A stretch of 59,875 bases of DNA. Source: an uncultured Clostridia bacterium (GTDB lineage Bacteria; Bacillota; Clostridia; Christensenellales; Aristaeellaceae). The notes under the pieces were generated by a model. The model was not told the DNA's origin. It made no database searches and worked only from the letters and a program-made list of their open reading frames with translations. Made by a program: the position numbers and the translations under genes. Numbering within the stretch: the first letter of the stretch is position 1; each line of letters starts with the position of its first letter. Shown piece after piece: positions 7,808-17,050 of the stretch. Where the stretch lies: contig CAKUKM010000013.1 in assembly GCA_934663595.1 (NCBI GenBank), positions 1 through 59,875 of the forward strand, written 5' to 3'.

Positions 7808-9211
7808 ATGGCGAAAGTGATGATTACCGAAACCATCCTTCGCGACGCGCATCAGTCTCAGGCGGCGACCCGCATGAGGCTGGAGGACATGCTGCCCGCG
7901 TGCGAGGTATTGGATAATGCCGGTTACTATTCTCTGGAATGCTGGGGCGGCGCGACGTTTGACAGCTGCCTGCGCTTCCTGAACGAGGATCCGTGGGAGC
8001 GTCTGCGCCAGCTGAAAAAGGCGCTGCCGAAGACGAAGCTGCAGATGCTGTTCCGCGGCCAGAACATCCTGGGCTATAAGCACTATGCCGACGACGTGGT
8101 GGATGAATTCGTTCGCCTGTCGATCAAGAACGGCATCGACGTCATCCGCATCTTCGACGCGCTGAACGACACGCGCAATCTGGCGCAGGCGATCAAGTCC
8201 ACGAAGAAGTACGGCGGCATTTGCGAAGTGGCGATGAGCTACACCGTAAGCCCCGTGCACACCGAGGAATATTTCGTAAACCTCGCGCTGGAGCTGGAGA
8301 AGATGGGTGCGGACAATATCTGCATCAAGGATATGGCGAACCTGCTGCTGCCGTATCAGGCGTATTCGCTGGTGAAGAAGCTGAAGGAGGCGCTGCGCCC
8401 GACGACGCTGGTGCACCTGCACACCCACAACACCACCGGTACCGGCGATATGGTGAACCTGAAGGCGATCGAGGCCGGCTGCGACATCGTGGATTGCGCG
8501 CTGTCCCCGCTGGGCAACGGCACGTCCCAGCCCGCGACGGAATCTCTGGTCGCGACGCTGGCGGGCACCGAATACGACACCGGCATCGACCTGAACGAGC
8601 TGACCAAGGCGACCGAGCATTTCCGCGGCGTGGCGGCGAAGCTGCAGGCCGAGGGCATTCTCGATCCGAAGGTGCTGCGCGTGGACGTCAATACCCTGAA
8701 GTATCAGGTGCCGGGCGGAATGCTTTCGAACCTGATCAACCAGCTCAAGCAGGCCGGCAAGTCCGACAAGCTCTATGAGGTGCTTGCGGAGGTGCCGCGC
8801 GTGCGCGAGGACTTCGGCTATCCGCCGCTGGTCACGCCGACCTCTCAGATCGTCGGCACGCAGGCGGTTATGAACGTCATCTGCGGCGAGCGCTACAAGA
8901 TGTGCCCGAAGGAGTCGCAGGGTCTGATGCGCGGCGAATACGGCCGTCTCCCCGCTCCGGTGAACGAGGAAGTGCGCCGCAAGGTCATTGGCGATCAGAA
9001 GGTGATCACCTGCCGTCCCGCGGATCTGCTCAAGCCCGAGCTCGAGGGCTATCGCAAGGAGATCGGCCAGTACATCACGCAGGAAGAGGACGTGCTCAGC
9101 TACGCGCTGTTCCCGCAGGTGGCCGAAAAGTTCTTCAAGGCGCGCCAGGCGAAGCAGCTTGGTCTGGACAATTCCGTGCTCGATACGAAGAACAACGCAA
9201 TGCCCATCTAA
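7808..9211 (+). CDS. oadA: Oxaloacetate decarboxylase alpha / transcarboxylase 5S-type carboxyltransferase
   Basis: The 467-residue product carries the HMGL-like carboxyltransferase barrel of pyruvate carboxylase, OadA and transcarboxylase 5S. It has RDAHQS near the N-terminus, the metal-binding HLHTHNTTG, the conserved Lys segment ICIKDMA, and the PGG(M)LSN region followed by the conserved carboxylase domain. The family moves CO2 between pyruvate/oxaloacetate and biotin. Unlike standard OadA it ends without a biotinyl domain, matching 5S-type subunits that use a carrier in trans. It starts behind TTAGGAGGAA, 29 nt after oadB, and is followed by the operon terminator. Confidence 0.93.
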   Translation: MAKVMITETILRDAHQSQAATRMRLEDMLPACEVLDNAGYYSLECWGGATFDSCLRFLNEDPWERLRQLKKALPKTKLQMLFRGQNILGYKHYADDVVDEFVRLSIKNGIDVIRIFDALNDTRNLAQAIKSTKKYGGICEVAMSYTVSPVHTEEYFVNLALELEKMGADNICIKDMANLLLPYQAYSLVKKLKEALRPTTLVHLHTHNTTGTGDMVNLKAIEAGCDIVDCALSPLGNGTSQPATESLVATLAGTEYDTGIDLNELTKATEHFRGVAAKLQAEGILDPKVLRVDVNTLKYQVPGGMLSNLINQLKQAGKSDKLYEVLAEVPRVREDFGYPPLVTPTSQIVGTQAVMNVICGERYKMCPKESQGLMRGEYGRLPAPVNEEVRRKVIGDQKVITCRPADLLKPELEGYRKEIGQYITQEEDVLSYALFPQVAEKFFKARQAKQLGLDNSVLDTKNNAMPI

Positions 9212-9222
9212 ATTCAATCTAT

Positions 9223-9256
9223 CGCCCGCTCCGGTTTACCCGGGGCGGGCTTTTTT
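9223..9256 (+). terminator. Intrinsic terminator of the decarboxylase operon
   Basis: A GC-rich stem, GCCCGCTCCGG with CCCGGGGCGGGC, has a TTTA-type loop and is followed by TTTTTT. It begins 12 nt after the oadA stop. Confidence 0.85.
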
Positions 9257-9317
9257 GCTGCCAGAGGTGAAAATATTACGAATACTTTGCGAAAGATTGA
9301 CGTTATGGCGGAAATTT

Positions 9318-9345
9318 TTGAATTTGCACCGGAAAATATTATAAT
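9318..9345 (+). promoter_or_regulatory. Promoter for the CapA gene pair
   Basis: TATAAT at 9340-9345 is preceded by a weaker TTGAAT at 9318-9323 (16-bp spacer), 36 bp before the first capA-like ATG. Confidence 0.6.
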
Positions 9346-9380
9346 GGAAGGGAATGTAAAACATTTCCGGAGGTTCGTTC

Positions 9381-10673
9381 ATGGCGGAAAACAGGAAGGC
9401 CGCGGCGGCGCGGCGCAGAAAAAAGCTGGCCCGGCGCAGGCGGCAGCAGCGGCAGAGAAGAATACTGATTGCGATTGCGGCGGTCTGCGCGGTCGTTTTG
9501 ATTGGCATATTGATCGTAAGCGGCGTTGCGGGAAGGGATCGCCAGAGCCCGGCCGCGACCGTTCAGCCGACGATCGCAATCACGCCGGAGCCGACGATTG
9601 AAATCACGCCCGAGCCAACGGTTGAGGTGACTCCCGAACCGACGATTGCGATCACGCCGGAGCCGACGATTGAAATTACGCCGCTTCCGACGGTTGAGCC
9701 GGCGCAGGAAAAGGTCAGCATCAAGATCACCGCGGCGGGCGACTGCACGCTGGGCGGCGACGTCCCGTCCGGACGCGACGAGAATTTCGCCTCGTATTTC
9801 GACAAATACGGCGCGGATTACTTCTTTGCGAATGTGCGCGGCGTGTTTGAGGACGACGATTTCACGATCGTGAATCTCGAGGGCCCGCTTTCGACCAGCA
9901 CGGACAAGCGGCGCGGCCGGCAGTTCAATTTCCGCGGCCGGCCGGAATACGTGCAGATTCTGACCGGATCGAGCGTGGAGGCGTGCAATCTCGCGAACAA
10001 CCACGCGCTGGATTACGGCCAGCAGGGCCTGTCCGACACGGCGGCGCTGCTGGAAAGCGTCGGCATCGGCGCGTGCGGCTTCGGATACGAGTATACGACC
10101 GAGGTAAAGGGCAAGACGATCACGGCACTGGGCTTTACCGAGTGGGACTATTCGGACGACGATCTGCGCAATGCGGTTCAGGCGGCGCGCGCGAAGAGCG
10201 ATCTGGTGATCGTGTCGATCCACTGGGGCGAGGAAAAGGTGTATAAGACGCTGAAGACGCAGCGCCGGCTCGGGCGGCTGTTCGTGGACGCGGGCGCGGA
10301 TCTGGTGCTGGGCACGCATTCGCATGTGTACGGCGGCATTGAACTGTACAACGGCAAATACATCGTCTACGGCCTGGGCAATTTCTGCTTCGGCGGGCAT
10401 CGGAATCCGTCGGAGAAGAACTGCATGATGTTCCAGCAGACGTTTGAGTTCGACGGCAGCGGCAGCGCGATCGACGCGGGCATTTCGATCATCCCGACGC
10501 GCATTTCCGGAAAGAGCGATTCGAACGATTTCCAGCCCTATGTTCTGGATGTGGAGCGCGGCGCGGAGCTGCTGGCCAAGATCGGCGCGCTTTCGACGGA
10601 GCTGGATTTCGCGGCCGTTCGCTGGGCGGAGGACAGCTACGAGGTGGCCGGCGGGCTGATCGCGGCCAATTGA
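9381..10673 (+). CDS. CapA-family metallophosphatase-like protein, membrane anchored (copy 1)
   Basis: The 430-residue product has a basic N-terminus, one membrane helix (about 29-50) and a stalk of five to six 8-residue repeats (PEPTIEIT type). A CapA/PgsA domain of the calcineurin-like fold follows: AAGDCTLGGD, NLEGPL, NLANNHALDYG, VSIHWGEE and GTHSHVYGG, supplying the Asp, Asn and His metal ligands. CapA proteins are linked to poly-gamma-glutamate or capsule export, but no capBC genes are nearby, so the role here is open. The next gene is a close paralogue one base downstream. Confidence 0.92.
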   Translation: MAENRKAAAARRRKKLARRRRQQRQRRILIAIAAVCAVVLIGILIVSGVAGRDRQSPAATVQPTIAITPEPTIEITPEPTVEVTPEPTIAITPEPTIEITPLPTVEPAQEKVSIKITAAGDCTLGGDVPSGRDENFASYFDKYGADYFFANVRGVFEDDDFTIVNLEGPLSTSTDKRRGRQFNFRGRPEYVQILTGSSVEACNLANNHALDYGQQGLSDTAALLESVGIGACGFGYEYTTEVKGKTITALGFTEWDYSDDDLRNAVQAARAKSDLVIVSIHWGEEKVYKTLKTQRRLGRLFVDAGADLVLGTHSHVYGGIELYNGKYIVYGLGNFCFGGHRNPSEKNCMMFQQTFEFDGSGSAIDAGISIIPTRISGKSDSNDFQPYVLDVERGAELLAKIGALSTELDFAAVRWAEDSYEVAGGLIAAN

Positions 10674-10674
10674 T

Positions 10675-11880
10675 ATGAAGCGCAAATCGAGAAGAAGGCG
10701 GCAGCGGCGCGCGCTGCTCGCCGGGGGAATGGGATTACTGCTCCTTGTGATTGCGGTCTGCCTGTTTGCGCCGAGGGGCGACAGAATCGCCGCGCCGGTT
10801 CCGACTGCGGTTCCGACCGAAGCGCCGACCGTTGCGCCGACGCCGGTTCCGACCGAGGCGCCTACGCCGAGTCCTACGATCGAGCCGACGCAAATGCCGA
10901 CGGATTCTCCGGAGCCGGAGACGCGGGAGATTCTGATTACCGCCGTGGGCGATTGCACGCTCGGCGGCGACAATGCGTACGGCCTGGAGGATCGGTTTCG
11001 GAAGTACTATGATCAATACGGCGCGGATTATTTCCTGTCCGGCGTGCGCGCGCTGTTTGAGAGCGACGATCTGACGATCGTGAATCTCGAGGGCCCGCTG
11101 ACGACGAGCCGCGACAAGCGCGAGGGACGCAAATTCAATTTCCGCGGAGATCCGGAATATGTAAAGATCCTGTCCGGGTCGAGCGTGGAGATCGCCAATA
11201 TCGCGAACAATCACGCCTACGATTACGGCGAGGCCGGCTTTGAGGAAACGGCGCGGACGCTCGAGGACGCGGGAATCTGCGCCAGCGGCTTTGCGCGCCC
11301 GGGCTTTGTGAGCGTCAAGGGCGCGACCGTGGGCTCGGCGGGATTTTACGACAAGGATCATTCGCTTTCGGAAATGGTGAGCGCCGTGGAATACATGCGC
11401 GCGCGGTGCGACCTGCTGATCGTGTCGATTCACTGGGGAAAGGAATACACCCACGAGCCGACGGACGAGCAGCGGAAGATCGGACATGCGCTGATCGACG
11501 CGGGCGCGGATCTGGTGATCGGCAATCATTCGCACGTGTACGGCGGGCTGGAAATGTACAAGGGCAAATACATCATTTACAGCCTGGGCAATTTCTGCTT
11601 CGGCGGCAATTCCAATCCGGACGACAAGAACTGCACGATTTTCCAGCAGCGATTCGTGCTGGCGGCGGACGGAACGGTTTCGGACGGCGGCATTTCGATC
11701 ATTCCGGCCACGATTTCGTCGACCGCGCGCACGAACGACTATTCGCCGCGCATTCAGGGCGTGGAGACCGGCGTGGAGCTGCTCTCCCGAATCATCGCGG
11801 TTTCGCGCGTGAATCCGGAGCAGGCGATCTGGATGCCGGACAGCTATGAGGTGCAGGCCGGGCTCGTTTCGGCGGAATGA
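10675..11880 (+). CDS. CapA-family metallophosphatase-like protein, membrane anchored (copy 2)
   Basis: This 401-residue paralogue of the preceding gene has the same plan: basic N-terminus, one helix (about 16-30), a Pro/Thr/Glu stalk, then the CapA domain with VGDCTLGGD, VNLEGPLTTS, IANNHAYDYG, SIHWGKE and GNHSHVYGG. The ATG lies one base after the stop of copy 1 (TGATATG), with no separate Shine-Dalgarno sequence, implying translational coupling. The two are clearly a tandem duplication, yet they have diverged substantially in the stalk and mid-domain loops. Confidence 0.92.
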   Translation: MKRKSRRRRQRRALLAGGMGLLLLVIAVCLFAPRGDRIAAPVPTAVPTEAPTVAPTPVPTEAPTPSPTIEPTQMPTDSPEPETREILITAVGDCTLGGDNAYGLEDRFRKYYDQYGADYFLSGVRALFESDDLTIVNLEGPLTTSRDKREGRKFNFRGDPEYVKILSGSSVEIANIANNHAYDYGEAGFEETARTLEDAGICASGFARPGFVSVKGATVGSAGFYDKDHSLSEMVSAVEYMRARCDLLIVSIHWGKEYTHEPTDEQRKIGHALIDAGADLVIGNHSHVYGGLEMYKGKYIIYSLGNFCFGGNSNPDDKNCTIFQQRFVLAADGTVSDGGISIIPATISSTARTNDYSPRIQGVETGVELLSRIIAVSRVNPEQAIWMPDSYEVQAGLVSAE

Positions 11881-11918
11881 AGAATTTACCGGCAAATAAC
11901 GACCGCGCGAATGGAAAC

Positions 11919-11928
11919 GTGCTATAAT
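11919..11928 (+). promoter_or_regulatory. Extended -10 promoter of glnS
   Basis: TGCTATAAT ends at 11928 and lies about 30 bp before the glnS ATG. No good -35 is visible 17 bp upstream, so it may depend on the extended TGn element. Confidence 0.6.
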
Positions 11929-11958
11929 AAACCAATCAGATTCAGGGAGGTCTTTTTC

Positions 11959-13680
11959 ATGGAAGGTACCGAAAAGAAAGCCGCGAATTTTATCGAGGAA
12001 TTTATCAACGAAGACCTCGCCAGCGGGCGATTTGACCATGTGCGCACGCGCTTCCCTCCGGAGCCGAACGGATATCTGCACATCGGCCATGCGAAGGCGC
12101 TGTGCATCGATTTTGGCATCGCCCAGAAATACGGCGGAAAGTGCAACCTCCGCTTCGACGACACGAACCCCACCAAGGAGGAGGCCGCCTTCGTCGAGGG
12201 CATCGAGGCCGATATCAAGTGGCTGGGCTATGAATGGGACGAGCTGCATTTCGCATCCGATTTCTTCGGCCGCCTGTATGAAATTGCGTGCGATATGATT
12301 CGCCGCGGCGTTGCGTATGTCGACGATCAGACGCCCGAGGAAATGCGCTTGAACCGCGGCACGCTCACCAAGCCCGGCGTGAACAGCCCGTATCGCGATC
12401 GCTCGGTCGAGGAAAACCTCGATCTGTTCGAGCGGATGAAGAACGGCGAGTTCGAAGAGGGCGCGCGCGTGCTCCGCGCGAAGATCGATATGTCCGCGCC
12501 GAACGTGCTGCTGCGCGACCCGACGATGTACCGCATCAATCGCCATTCGCACCACAGAACCGGCAATAAATGGTGCATCTATCCGATGTACGATTTCCAG
12601 CACCCGGTACAGGACGCGATCGAGGGCATTTCGCATTCGCTGTGCTCGCTGGAATATGAAATTCACCGCCCGCTGTACGACTGGTTCGTGCGCGAGGCGC
12701 GCGTGACCACGCAGCCGCCGCGCCAGATCGAGTTCGCGAGATTGAATATCGAGCGCACGGTGATGTCCAAGCGCTATCTGCGCCGCCTGGTGGAGGAAAA
12801 GGTGGTCAGCGGCTGGGACGATCCGCGCATGCCTACGCTGGTTGCGATGCGCCGCCGCGGCTATCCCGCCAGCGCGATTCACGATTTCATGAGCCGCGTC
12901 GGCGTTGCGAAGAGCGATTCCGAGGTCGAGGGCAATCTGCTCGACCACTGCGTCCGCGAAGCGCTGAGCGATTCCGCGCCGCGCGCGATGGCCGTGATTG
13001 ATCCGATCAAGGTCGTGATTACGAACTGGCCCGCGGAGGACACGGACACGCTCGAGATCGAGAATCATCCCGACCATCCGGAATACGGCACGCGCACCGT
13101 CGCATTCGGCCGCGAGCTGTATATCGAGCGCGAGGACTTCATGGAGGAACCGGTCAAGAAGTTCTTCCGCCTGGCCCCCGGCAAGGAGGTTCGCCTGAAG
13201 GGCGCGTACATCATCAAGTGCGAAGAGGTCGTCAAGGACGAAAACGGCGAAATCGTCGAGCTGCATTGCACGGCCGATCTCACCAGCCGCTCCGGCAGCG
13301 AGGGCGCGAACCGCAAGGTCAAGGGCACGCTCCACTGGGTGAGCGCCGCCGAGGGCGTTCCGGCCGAATTCCGCCTGTACGAGCCGATTCTGAACGAGGA
13401 ACCGGAGGAAACGGAGGAAGCCGACGCGACCGAGCTGGACGAGGAAGGCAAGCCCGTGGAGACCGCGCCGACCGATTTCATGTCGCGCCTGAATCCGAAC
13501 AGCCTGATCGTGAAGAAGGGCTTTGTGGAGCCGTTCATCGCGAACGCGGAGGTCGGAAGCACGTTCCAGTTCCTGCGCATGGGCTATTTCTGCAAGGACA
13601 AGGATTCCACCGACGCGCTGCCGGTGTTCAACCGCACGGTTGCGCTGAAGGACAGCTGGGCGAAGGAAGTTAAAAAGTAA
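11959..13680 (+). CDS. glnS: Glutaminyl-tRNA synthetase
   Basis: Charges tRNA-Gln with glutamine. The 573-residue product has the class I motifs PPEPNGYLHIGHAK (HIGH at 41-44) and VMSKR (KMSKS equivalent). The GlnRS discriminating region is present (RFDDTNP, YPMYDFQHP), as is a C-terminal anticodon-binding beta-barrel part. The ATG at 11959 follows AGGGAGG by 7 nt; an in-frame ATG at 11911 lies inside the promoter and is rejected. Many Firmicutes lack GlnRS and use GatCAB, so its presence fits a clade of Clostridia that acquired it. An acidic insertion (EEPEETEEADATELDEEGK) sits in the C-terminal barrel. It is flanked by its own promoter and terminator. Confidence 0.97.
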   Translation: MEGTEKKAANFIEEFINEDLASGRFDHVRTRFPPEPNGYLHIGHAKALCIDFGIAQKYGGKCNLRFDDTNPTKEEAAFVEGIEADIKWLGYEWDELHFASDFFGRLYEIACDMIRRGVAYVDDQTPEEMRLNRGTLTKPGVNSPYRDRSVEENLDLFERMKNGEFEEGARVLRAKIDMSAPNVLLRDPTMYRINRHSHHRTGNKWCIYPMYDFQHPVQDAIEGISHSLCSLEYEIHRPLYDWFVREARVTTQPPRQIEFARLNIERTVMSKRYLRRLVEEKVVSGWDDPRMPTLVAMRRRGYPASAIHDFMSRVGVAKSDSEVEGNLLDHCVREALSDSAPRAMAVIDPIKVVITNWPAEDTDTLEIENHPDHPEYGTRTVAFGRELYIEREDFMEEPVKKFFRLAPGKEVRLKGAYIIKCEEVVKDENGEIVELHCTADLTSRSGSEGANRKVKGTLHWVSAAEGVPAEFRLYEPILNEEPEETEEADATELDEEGKPVETAPTDFMSRLNPNSLIVKKGFVEPFIANAEVGSTFQFLRMGYFCKDKDSTDALPVFNRTVALKDSWAKEVKK

Positions 13681-13693
13681 ATCCATATGCATT

Positions 13694-13731
13694 GCGCCGC
13701 CGCGAAGAACGCTTCGCGGCGGCGCTTTTTT
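13694..13731 (+). terminator. Intrinsic terminator of glnS
   Basis: A perfect 14-bp stem, GCGCCGCCGCGAAG (13694-13707) with its complement at 13712-13725, has a 4-nt loop and is followed by TTTTTT. Confidence 0.92.
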
Positions 13732-13837
13732 GCCGTTTGAACACAAGTGAATTAAAATAAGGAAATTCATAAAGAGGTGATATATCGATAAATACTCCAA
13801 ATTGGCGGCCTCCATAATTAAAAAATGCACTAATATA

Positions 13838-13865
13838 TTGACAAAATGGAGAAAACTGGTATAAT
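13838..13865 (+). promoter_or_regulatory. Strong sigma-A promoter of the Ugp-like operon
   Basis: Consensus TTGACA (13838-13843) and TATAAT (13860-13865) have a 16-bp spacer. The AT-rich DNA at 13740-13837 just upstream could hold an operator, but I see no clear inverted repeat in it. Confidence 0.85.
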
Positions 13866-13924
13866 AAAGAAGCCTGGTCGGGCGCGACAATGTTAAGCGC
13901 AGCGGCCTGAGAGGAGGAGCGCAG

Positions 13925-14815
13925 ATGCAAAACCAGAAGGCGCAGGGCGCGCCGAAGAAAAGCTTTATCGAATGGATCGAGCCGTACCTGTTCCTTTTGC
14001 CCGCGATGGCGATTTTTGCCATATTCCTCTATTATCCCTTCGGGCGCACCGTTTATCTGAGCACGTTTCTGACCGACAAATACGGCCAGGCGAAGGTGTT
14101 CTACGGCATTCAGAATTATCTGAAGCTGTTTGCGGATTCGGGCTTCTGGGTCAGCGTCGGGGTGACGTTCAAGTTCGTGGGCCTCGTGGCCGCGGGCGGA
14201 CTGCTGATCGGCCTGATTACGAGCCTGCTGACCTACAATAAATACACCGGCTCCGGCGTTTGCGCGGCGGTGTACGCCATGCCGGTCGCGATCGCCTCGG
14301 CGGCGGCCTCGATGGCGTTTAAGATGATTCTGCACCCGACGAACGGCCTGATCAACAACCTGCTGGGCACGCAGATCAACTGGACGGGCGATTCGCGCTA
14401 TGCGCTGGCGTCCGTTGCGGCGATGACGGTGTGGCTGCAGAGCGGCATCAACTTCATCTTTATCAGCGCGGGTCTGCGCGGCGTGCCGAAGGATCTGTAT
14501 GAATCGGGCGCGATCGACGGCGCGAACTACTGGCAGCGCCTGCTGCACATTACGCTGCCGGCCATTTCGCCCACGCTGTTTTTCCAGATCATCATCAACA
14601 TCATCAACGCGTTCCAGTCGTTCAGCCAGATCAAGCTTCTGACGCAGGGCGGCCCGGGCGACACGACGAACGTCATCGTCTATGCGATTTACAGAGACGC
14701 GTTTTTCAATTTCCGATTCGGAACGGCGGCGGCGCGCTCGGTGGTGCTGTTTGTGATTATCCTTTTGATCACGCTGATCCAGTTCAGCTTTGAAAAGAGG
14801 AGCGTGAATTACTGA
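13925..14815 (+). CDS. ugpA: Carbohydrate ABC transporter permease (MalF/UgpA type)
   Basis: The 296-residue CUT1 permease has about six membrane helices and the cytoplasmic EAA loop (ESGAIDGANYWQRLLHITLP), which docks the ATPase. The segment SQIKLLTQGGPG with a following YAIYRDAF resembles UgpA. A Shine-Dalgarno GAGGAGG precedes the ATG. The stop overlaps the next permease start by 1 nt (TGATG), so the two are coupled. No ATPase gene is present; CUT1 systems in Firmicutes commonly share one MsmK/UgpC-type ATPase encoded elsewhere. Confidence 0.9.
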   Translation: MQNQKAQGAPKKSFIEWIEPYLFLLPAMAIFAIFLYYPFGRTVYLSTFLTDKYGQAKVFYGIQNYLKLFADSGFWVSVGVTFKFVGLVAAGGLLIGLITSLLTYNKYTGSGVCAAVYAMPVAIASAAASMAFKMILHPTNGLINNLLGTQINWTGDSRYALASVAAMTVWLQSGINFIFISAGLRGVPKDLYESGAIDGANYWQRLLHITLPAISPTLFFQIIINIINAFQSFSQIKLLTQGGPGDTTNVIVYAIYRDAFFNFRFGTAAARSVVLFVIILLITLIQFSFEKRSVNY

Positions 14816-15657
14816 TGAAGATGAACAAGACGCAGCGCAGGCGCATGCTGAAAAACTCCGGAAACCTGCTTCTGAATCTGCCGATTCTGCTGATTATACT
14901 CGTTCCGCTCCTGTATACGCTGTCCATTTCGGTCATGCCGGCGGCGGAGATCTACAAAAACAGGCTGATTCCCTCGAGAATCAATTTAAGCAATTACGTA
15001 AAGGCGTTTACCGACCCGAGCTACAGCTTCCTGACCTACATCCGCAACTCGTTCATTACCGCCACGGCGGTGATGCTCAGCCAGATGGTCACGTGCTCGA
15101 TGGCGGCGTTCGCGTTCGTGTTTCTGGATTTCAAGGGCAAGAAGGTGCTGTTCCTGTGCATTCTGGCCACGATGATGGTTCCGGGCGAGGCCACGATCAT
15201 CGCCAATTACCTGACCGTGTCCCGCTGGGGCTGGCTGGACAGCTTCCGCGCGCTGATCGTTCCCTATATGACGAGCGCGATGGGCATATTCCTGCTGCGG
15301 CAGAACTATCTTTCGTATCCGAAGGAGCTGCAGGAGGCGAGCAAGCTGGACGGCTGCAGCAACTGGAGATTCCTGATTTCGATCGTGGTGCCGCTGTCCC
15401 GACCTGCGCTGGGCGCGTTGGGCGCGTATGTATTTCTGAATACGTGGAACCAATACATGTGGCCGCTGCTGACCACGAACAGCGATTCCTACCGCACGGT
15501 GCAGATCGGCATCAGCATGCTGTACGATATCGACGCGGAATCGCTGGGCCTGATGATGGCGGGCGTCGTGATCGTAATCGTGCCGTCGCTGAGCATATTC
15601 GTATTCATGAATAAGCAGCTGATCAACGGCCTGATGGCGGGCGCGGTCAAGGGTTAA
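14815..15657 (+). CDS. ugpE: Carbohydrate ABC transporter permease (MalG/UgpE type)
   Basis: The 280-residue second permease of the CUT1 system has about six helices. The EAA loop is QEASKLDGCSNWRFLISIVV, and the C-terminal end LINGLMAGAVKG is typical of MalG-like proteins. The start overlaps the stop of the preceding permease. It should form a heterodimer with it and accept substrate from the binding protein encoded 56 nt downstream. Confidence 0.92.
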   Translation: MKMNKTQRRRMLKNSGNLLLNLPILLIILVPLLYTLSISVMPAAEIYKNRLIPSRINLSNYVKAFTDPSYSFLTYIRNSFITATAVMLSQMVTCSMAAFAFVFLDFKGKKVLFLCILATMMVPGEATIIANYLTVSRWGWLDSFRALIVPYMTSAMGIFLLRQNYLSYPKELQEASKLDGCSNWRFLISIVVPLSRPALGALGAYVFLNTWNQYMWPLLTTNSDSYRTVQIGISMLYDIDAESLGLMMAGVVIVIVPSLSIFVFMNKQLINGLMAGAVKG

Positions 15658-15712
15658 ATAACGCGGGCATCGCCCCGTTAAATATGAACGTTTGGAAGGA
15701 GATCCTGTCACA

Positions 15713-17035
15713 ATGAAGAAACTGCTTTCCCTGCTCCTGGCACTGATGATGGTGCTGAGCCTCGGCTGCGCGTTTGCCGAGGGCACTCCGGTAGAAATCA
15801 CGTTCTGGCATGCGATGGGCGGCGTCAACGGCGAAGCGATCGTAAAGCTGGTGGAGGATTTCAACGCGGCCTACGAAGGCAAGATTCACGTCAATTACGA
15901 ATACCAGGGCGACTATGATTCCGCTTTCACGAAGATTCAGGCCGCCGGCATGAACAGCATTCCCTGCGACCTGATGCAGGTGTACGACATCGGCACCCGC
16001 TTCATGATCGACAGCGGCTGGATCAAGCCCGTGCAGGAGTTCATCGACGCGGAGGGCTATGACATCTCCCAGATCGAGCCGAACATCGCAGCGTACTACA
16101 CCGTAGACGGCAAGCTCTATTCCATGCCGTTCAACAGCTCGACCCCGACGCTGTACTACAACAAGACCGCGTTCGCGGAGGCGGGCCTGGATCCGGAGGT
16201 CGCTCCCAAGAACTTCGACGAGCTGTTCGAGATGGCTCGCAAGCTGGAAGTGAAGAACGAGGACGGCACCGTGAAGCGCTACGGCTTCGGCATGGGCAAC
16301 TACGGCTGGTTCTTCGAGCAGTGGACCGGCAAGATGGGCCTGCACTACGTCGATAACAACAACGGCCGCGGCGAAGCTCCGGCCACGAAGGTCATCTTCG
16401 ACGAGAACGGCGCCGGCGAGGCGATCCTGAACGTCTGGAAGAAGTACGTCGACGAAGGCTATCCCTACCTCAATCAGGGCAACAACGACGCCAAGGCCGC
16501 GTTCATCGCCGGCGACATCGCGATCACCCTGGAATCCACCGCGGCGTTGAAGTCCCTGCTGACCAACGTTGGCGACGACTTCGAGATCGGCGTTGGCTAC
16601 TTCCCGTCCATCAATGCCGACGATAAGGGCGGCGTGTCCGTTGGCGGCGGCTCCCTGTGGGCGTTCAACACCGGCGACGAAGCGCGCCAGAACGCGACCT
16701 GGGAATTCATCAAGTTCATGATCGCGCCCGAGCAGCAGGCCTTCTGGAGCGCGCAGACCGGCTACTTCCCGATCACCGTGGCCACCCACGAGCTGGAAGC
16801 CTTCAAGGCGAACATCGAGCAGTATCCGCAGTTCCAGGTTGCGATCAATCAGCTGCATGATTCCGCTCCCGAATACGCGGGCGCGCTGCTGAGCGTGTTC
16901 TCCGAGAGCCGCCAGCTGGTGCAGAACTACACCGAGCGCCTGGTCAACGGCGAAATGGACGTCAAGACCTGCGTCGAGAAGCTCGCTGCGGAGATCAACA
17001 GCGCCATCGAAATCTACAACCTGACCAACTATTAA
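15713..17035 (+). CDS. ugpB: Extracellular solute-binding protein, UgpB-like
   Basis: The 440-residue product has a signal peptide ending CAFAEG and the family-1 solute-binding fold. FWHAMGG, the YQGDYDSAF segment, MPFNSSTPTLYYNK and the late ISEQ-like W.AQTGYFPIT region are all close to UgpB, the glycerol-3-phosphate/glycerophosphodiester binding protein. Substrate identity is therefore suggested but not proven. The lipobox is imperfect, so membrane anchoring is uncertain. GGAAGGAG precedes the ATG at 15713 and rules out the longer in-frame start at 15692. A terminator follows, closing the operon without an ATPase gene. Confidence 0.9.
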   Translation: MKKLLSLLLALMMVLSLGCAFAEGTPVEITFWHAMGGVNGEAIVKLVEDFNAAYEGKIHVNYEYQGDYDSAFTKIQAAGMNSIPCDLMQVYDIGTRFMIDSGWIKPVQEFIDAEGYDISQIEPNIAAYYTVDGKLYSMPFNSSTPTLYYNKTAFAEAGLDPEVAPKNFDELFEMARKLEVKNEDGTVKRYGFGMGNYGWFFEQWTGKMGLHYVDNNNGRGEAPATKVIFDENGAGEAILNVWKKYVDEGYPYLNQGNNDAKAAFIAGDIAITLESTAALKSLLTNVGDDFEIGVGYFPSINADDKGGVSVGGGSLWAFNTGDEARQNATWEFIKFMIAPEQQAFWSAQTGYFPITVATHELEAFKANIEQYPQFQVAINQLHDSAPEYAGALLSVFSESRQLVQNYTERLVNGEMDVKTCVEKLAAEINSAIEIYNLTNY

Positions 17036-17050
17036 TTCCAGATTTGGAGC

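Noticed and set aside
10735..14022. A 1095-codon open frame on the minus strand
   Set aside because: It lies antisense to the second CapA gene, glnS and the promoter of the Ugp operon. Its translation is Arg/Ala/His-rich with no domain, a usual shadow of GC-rich codon bias.
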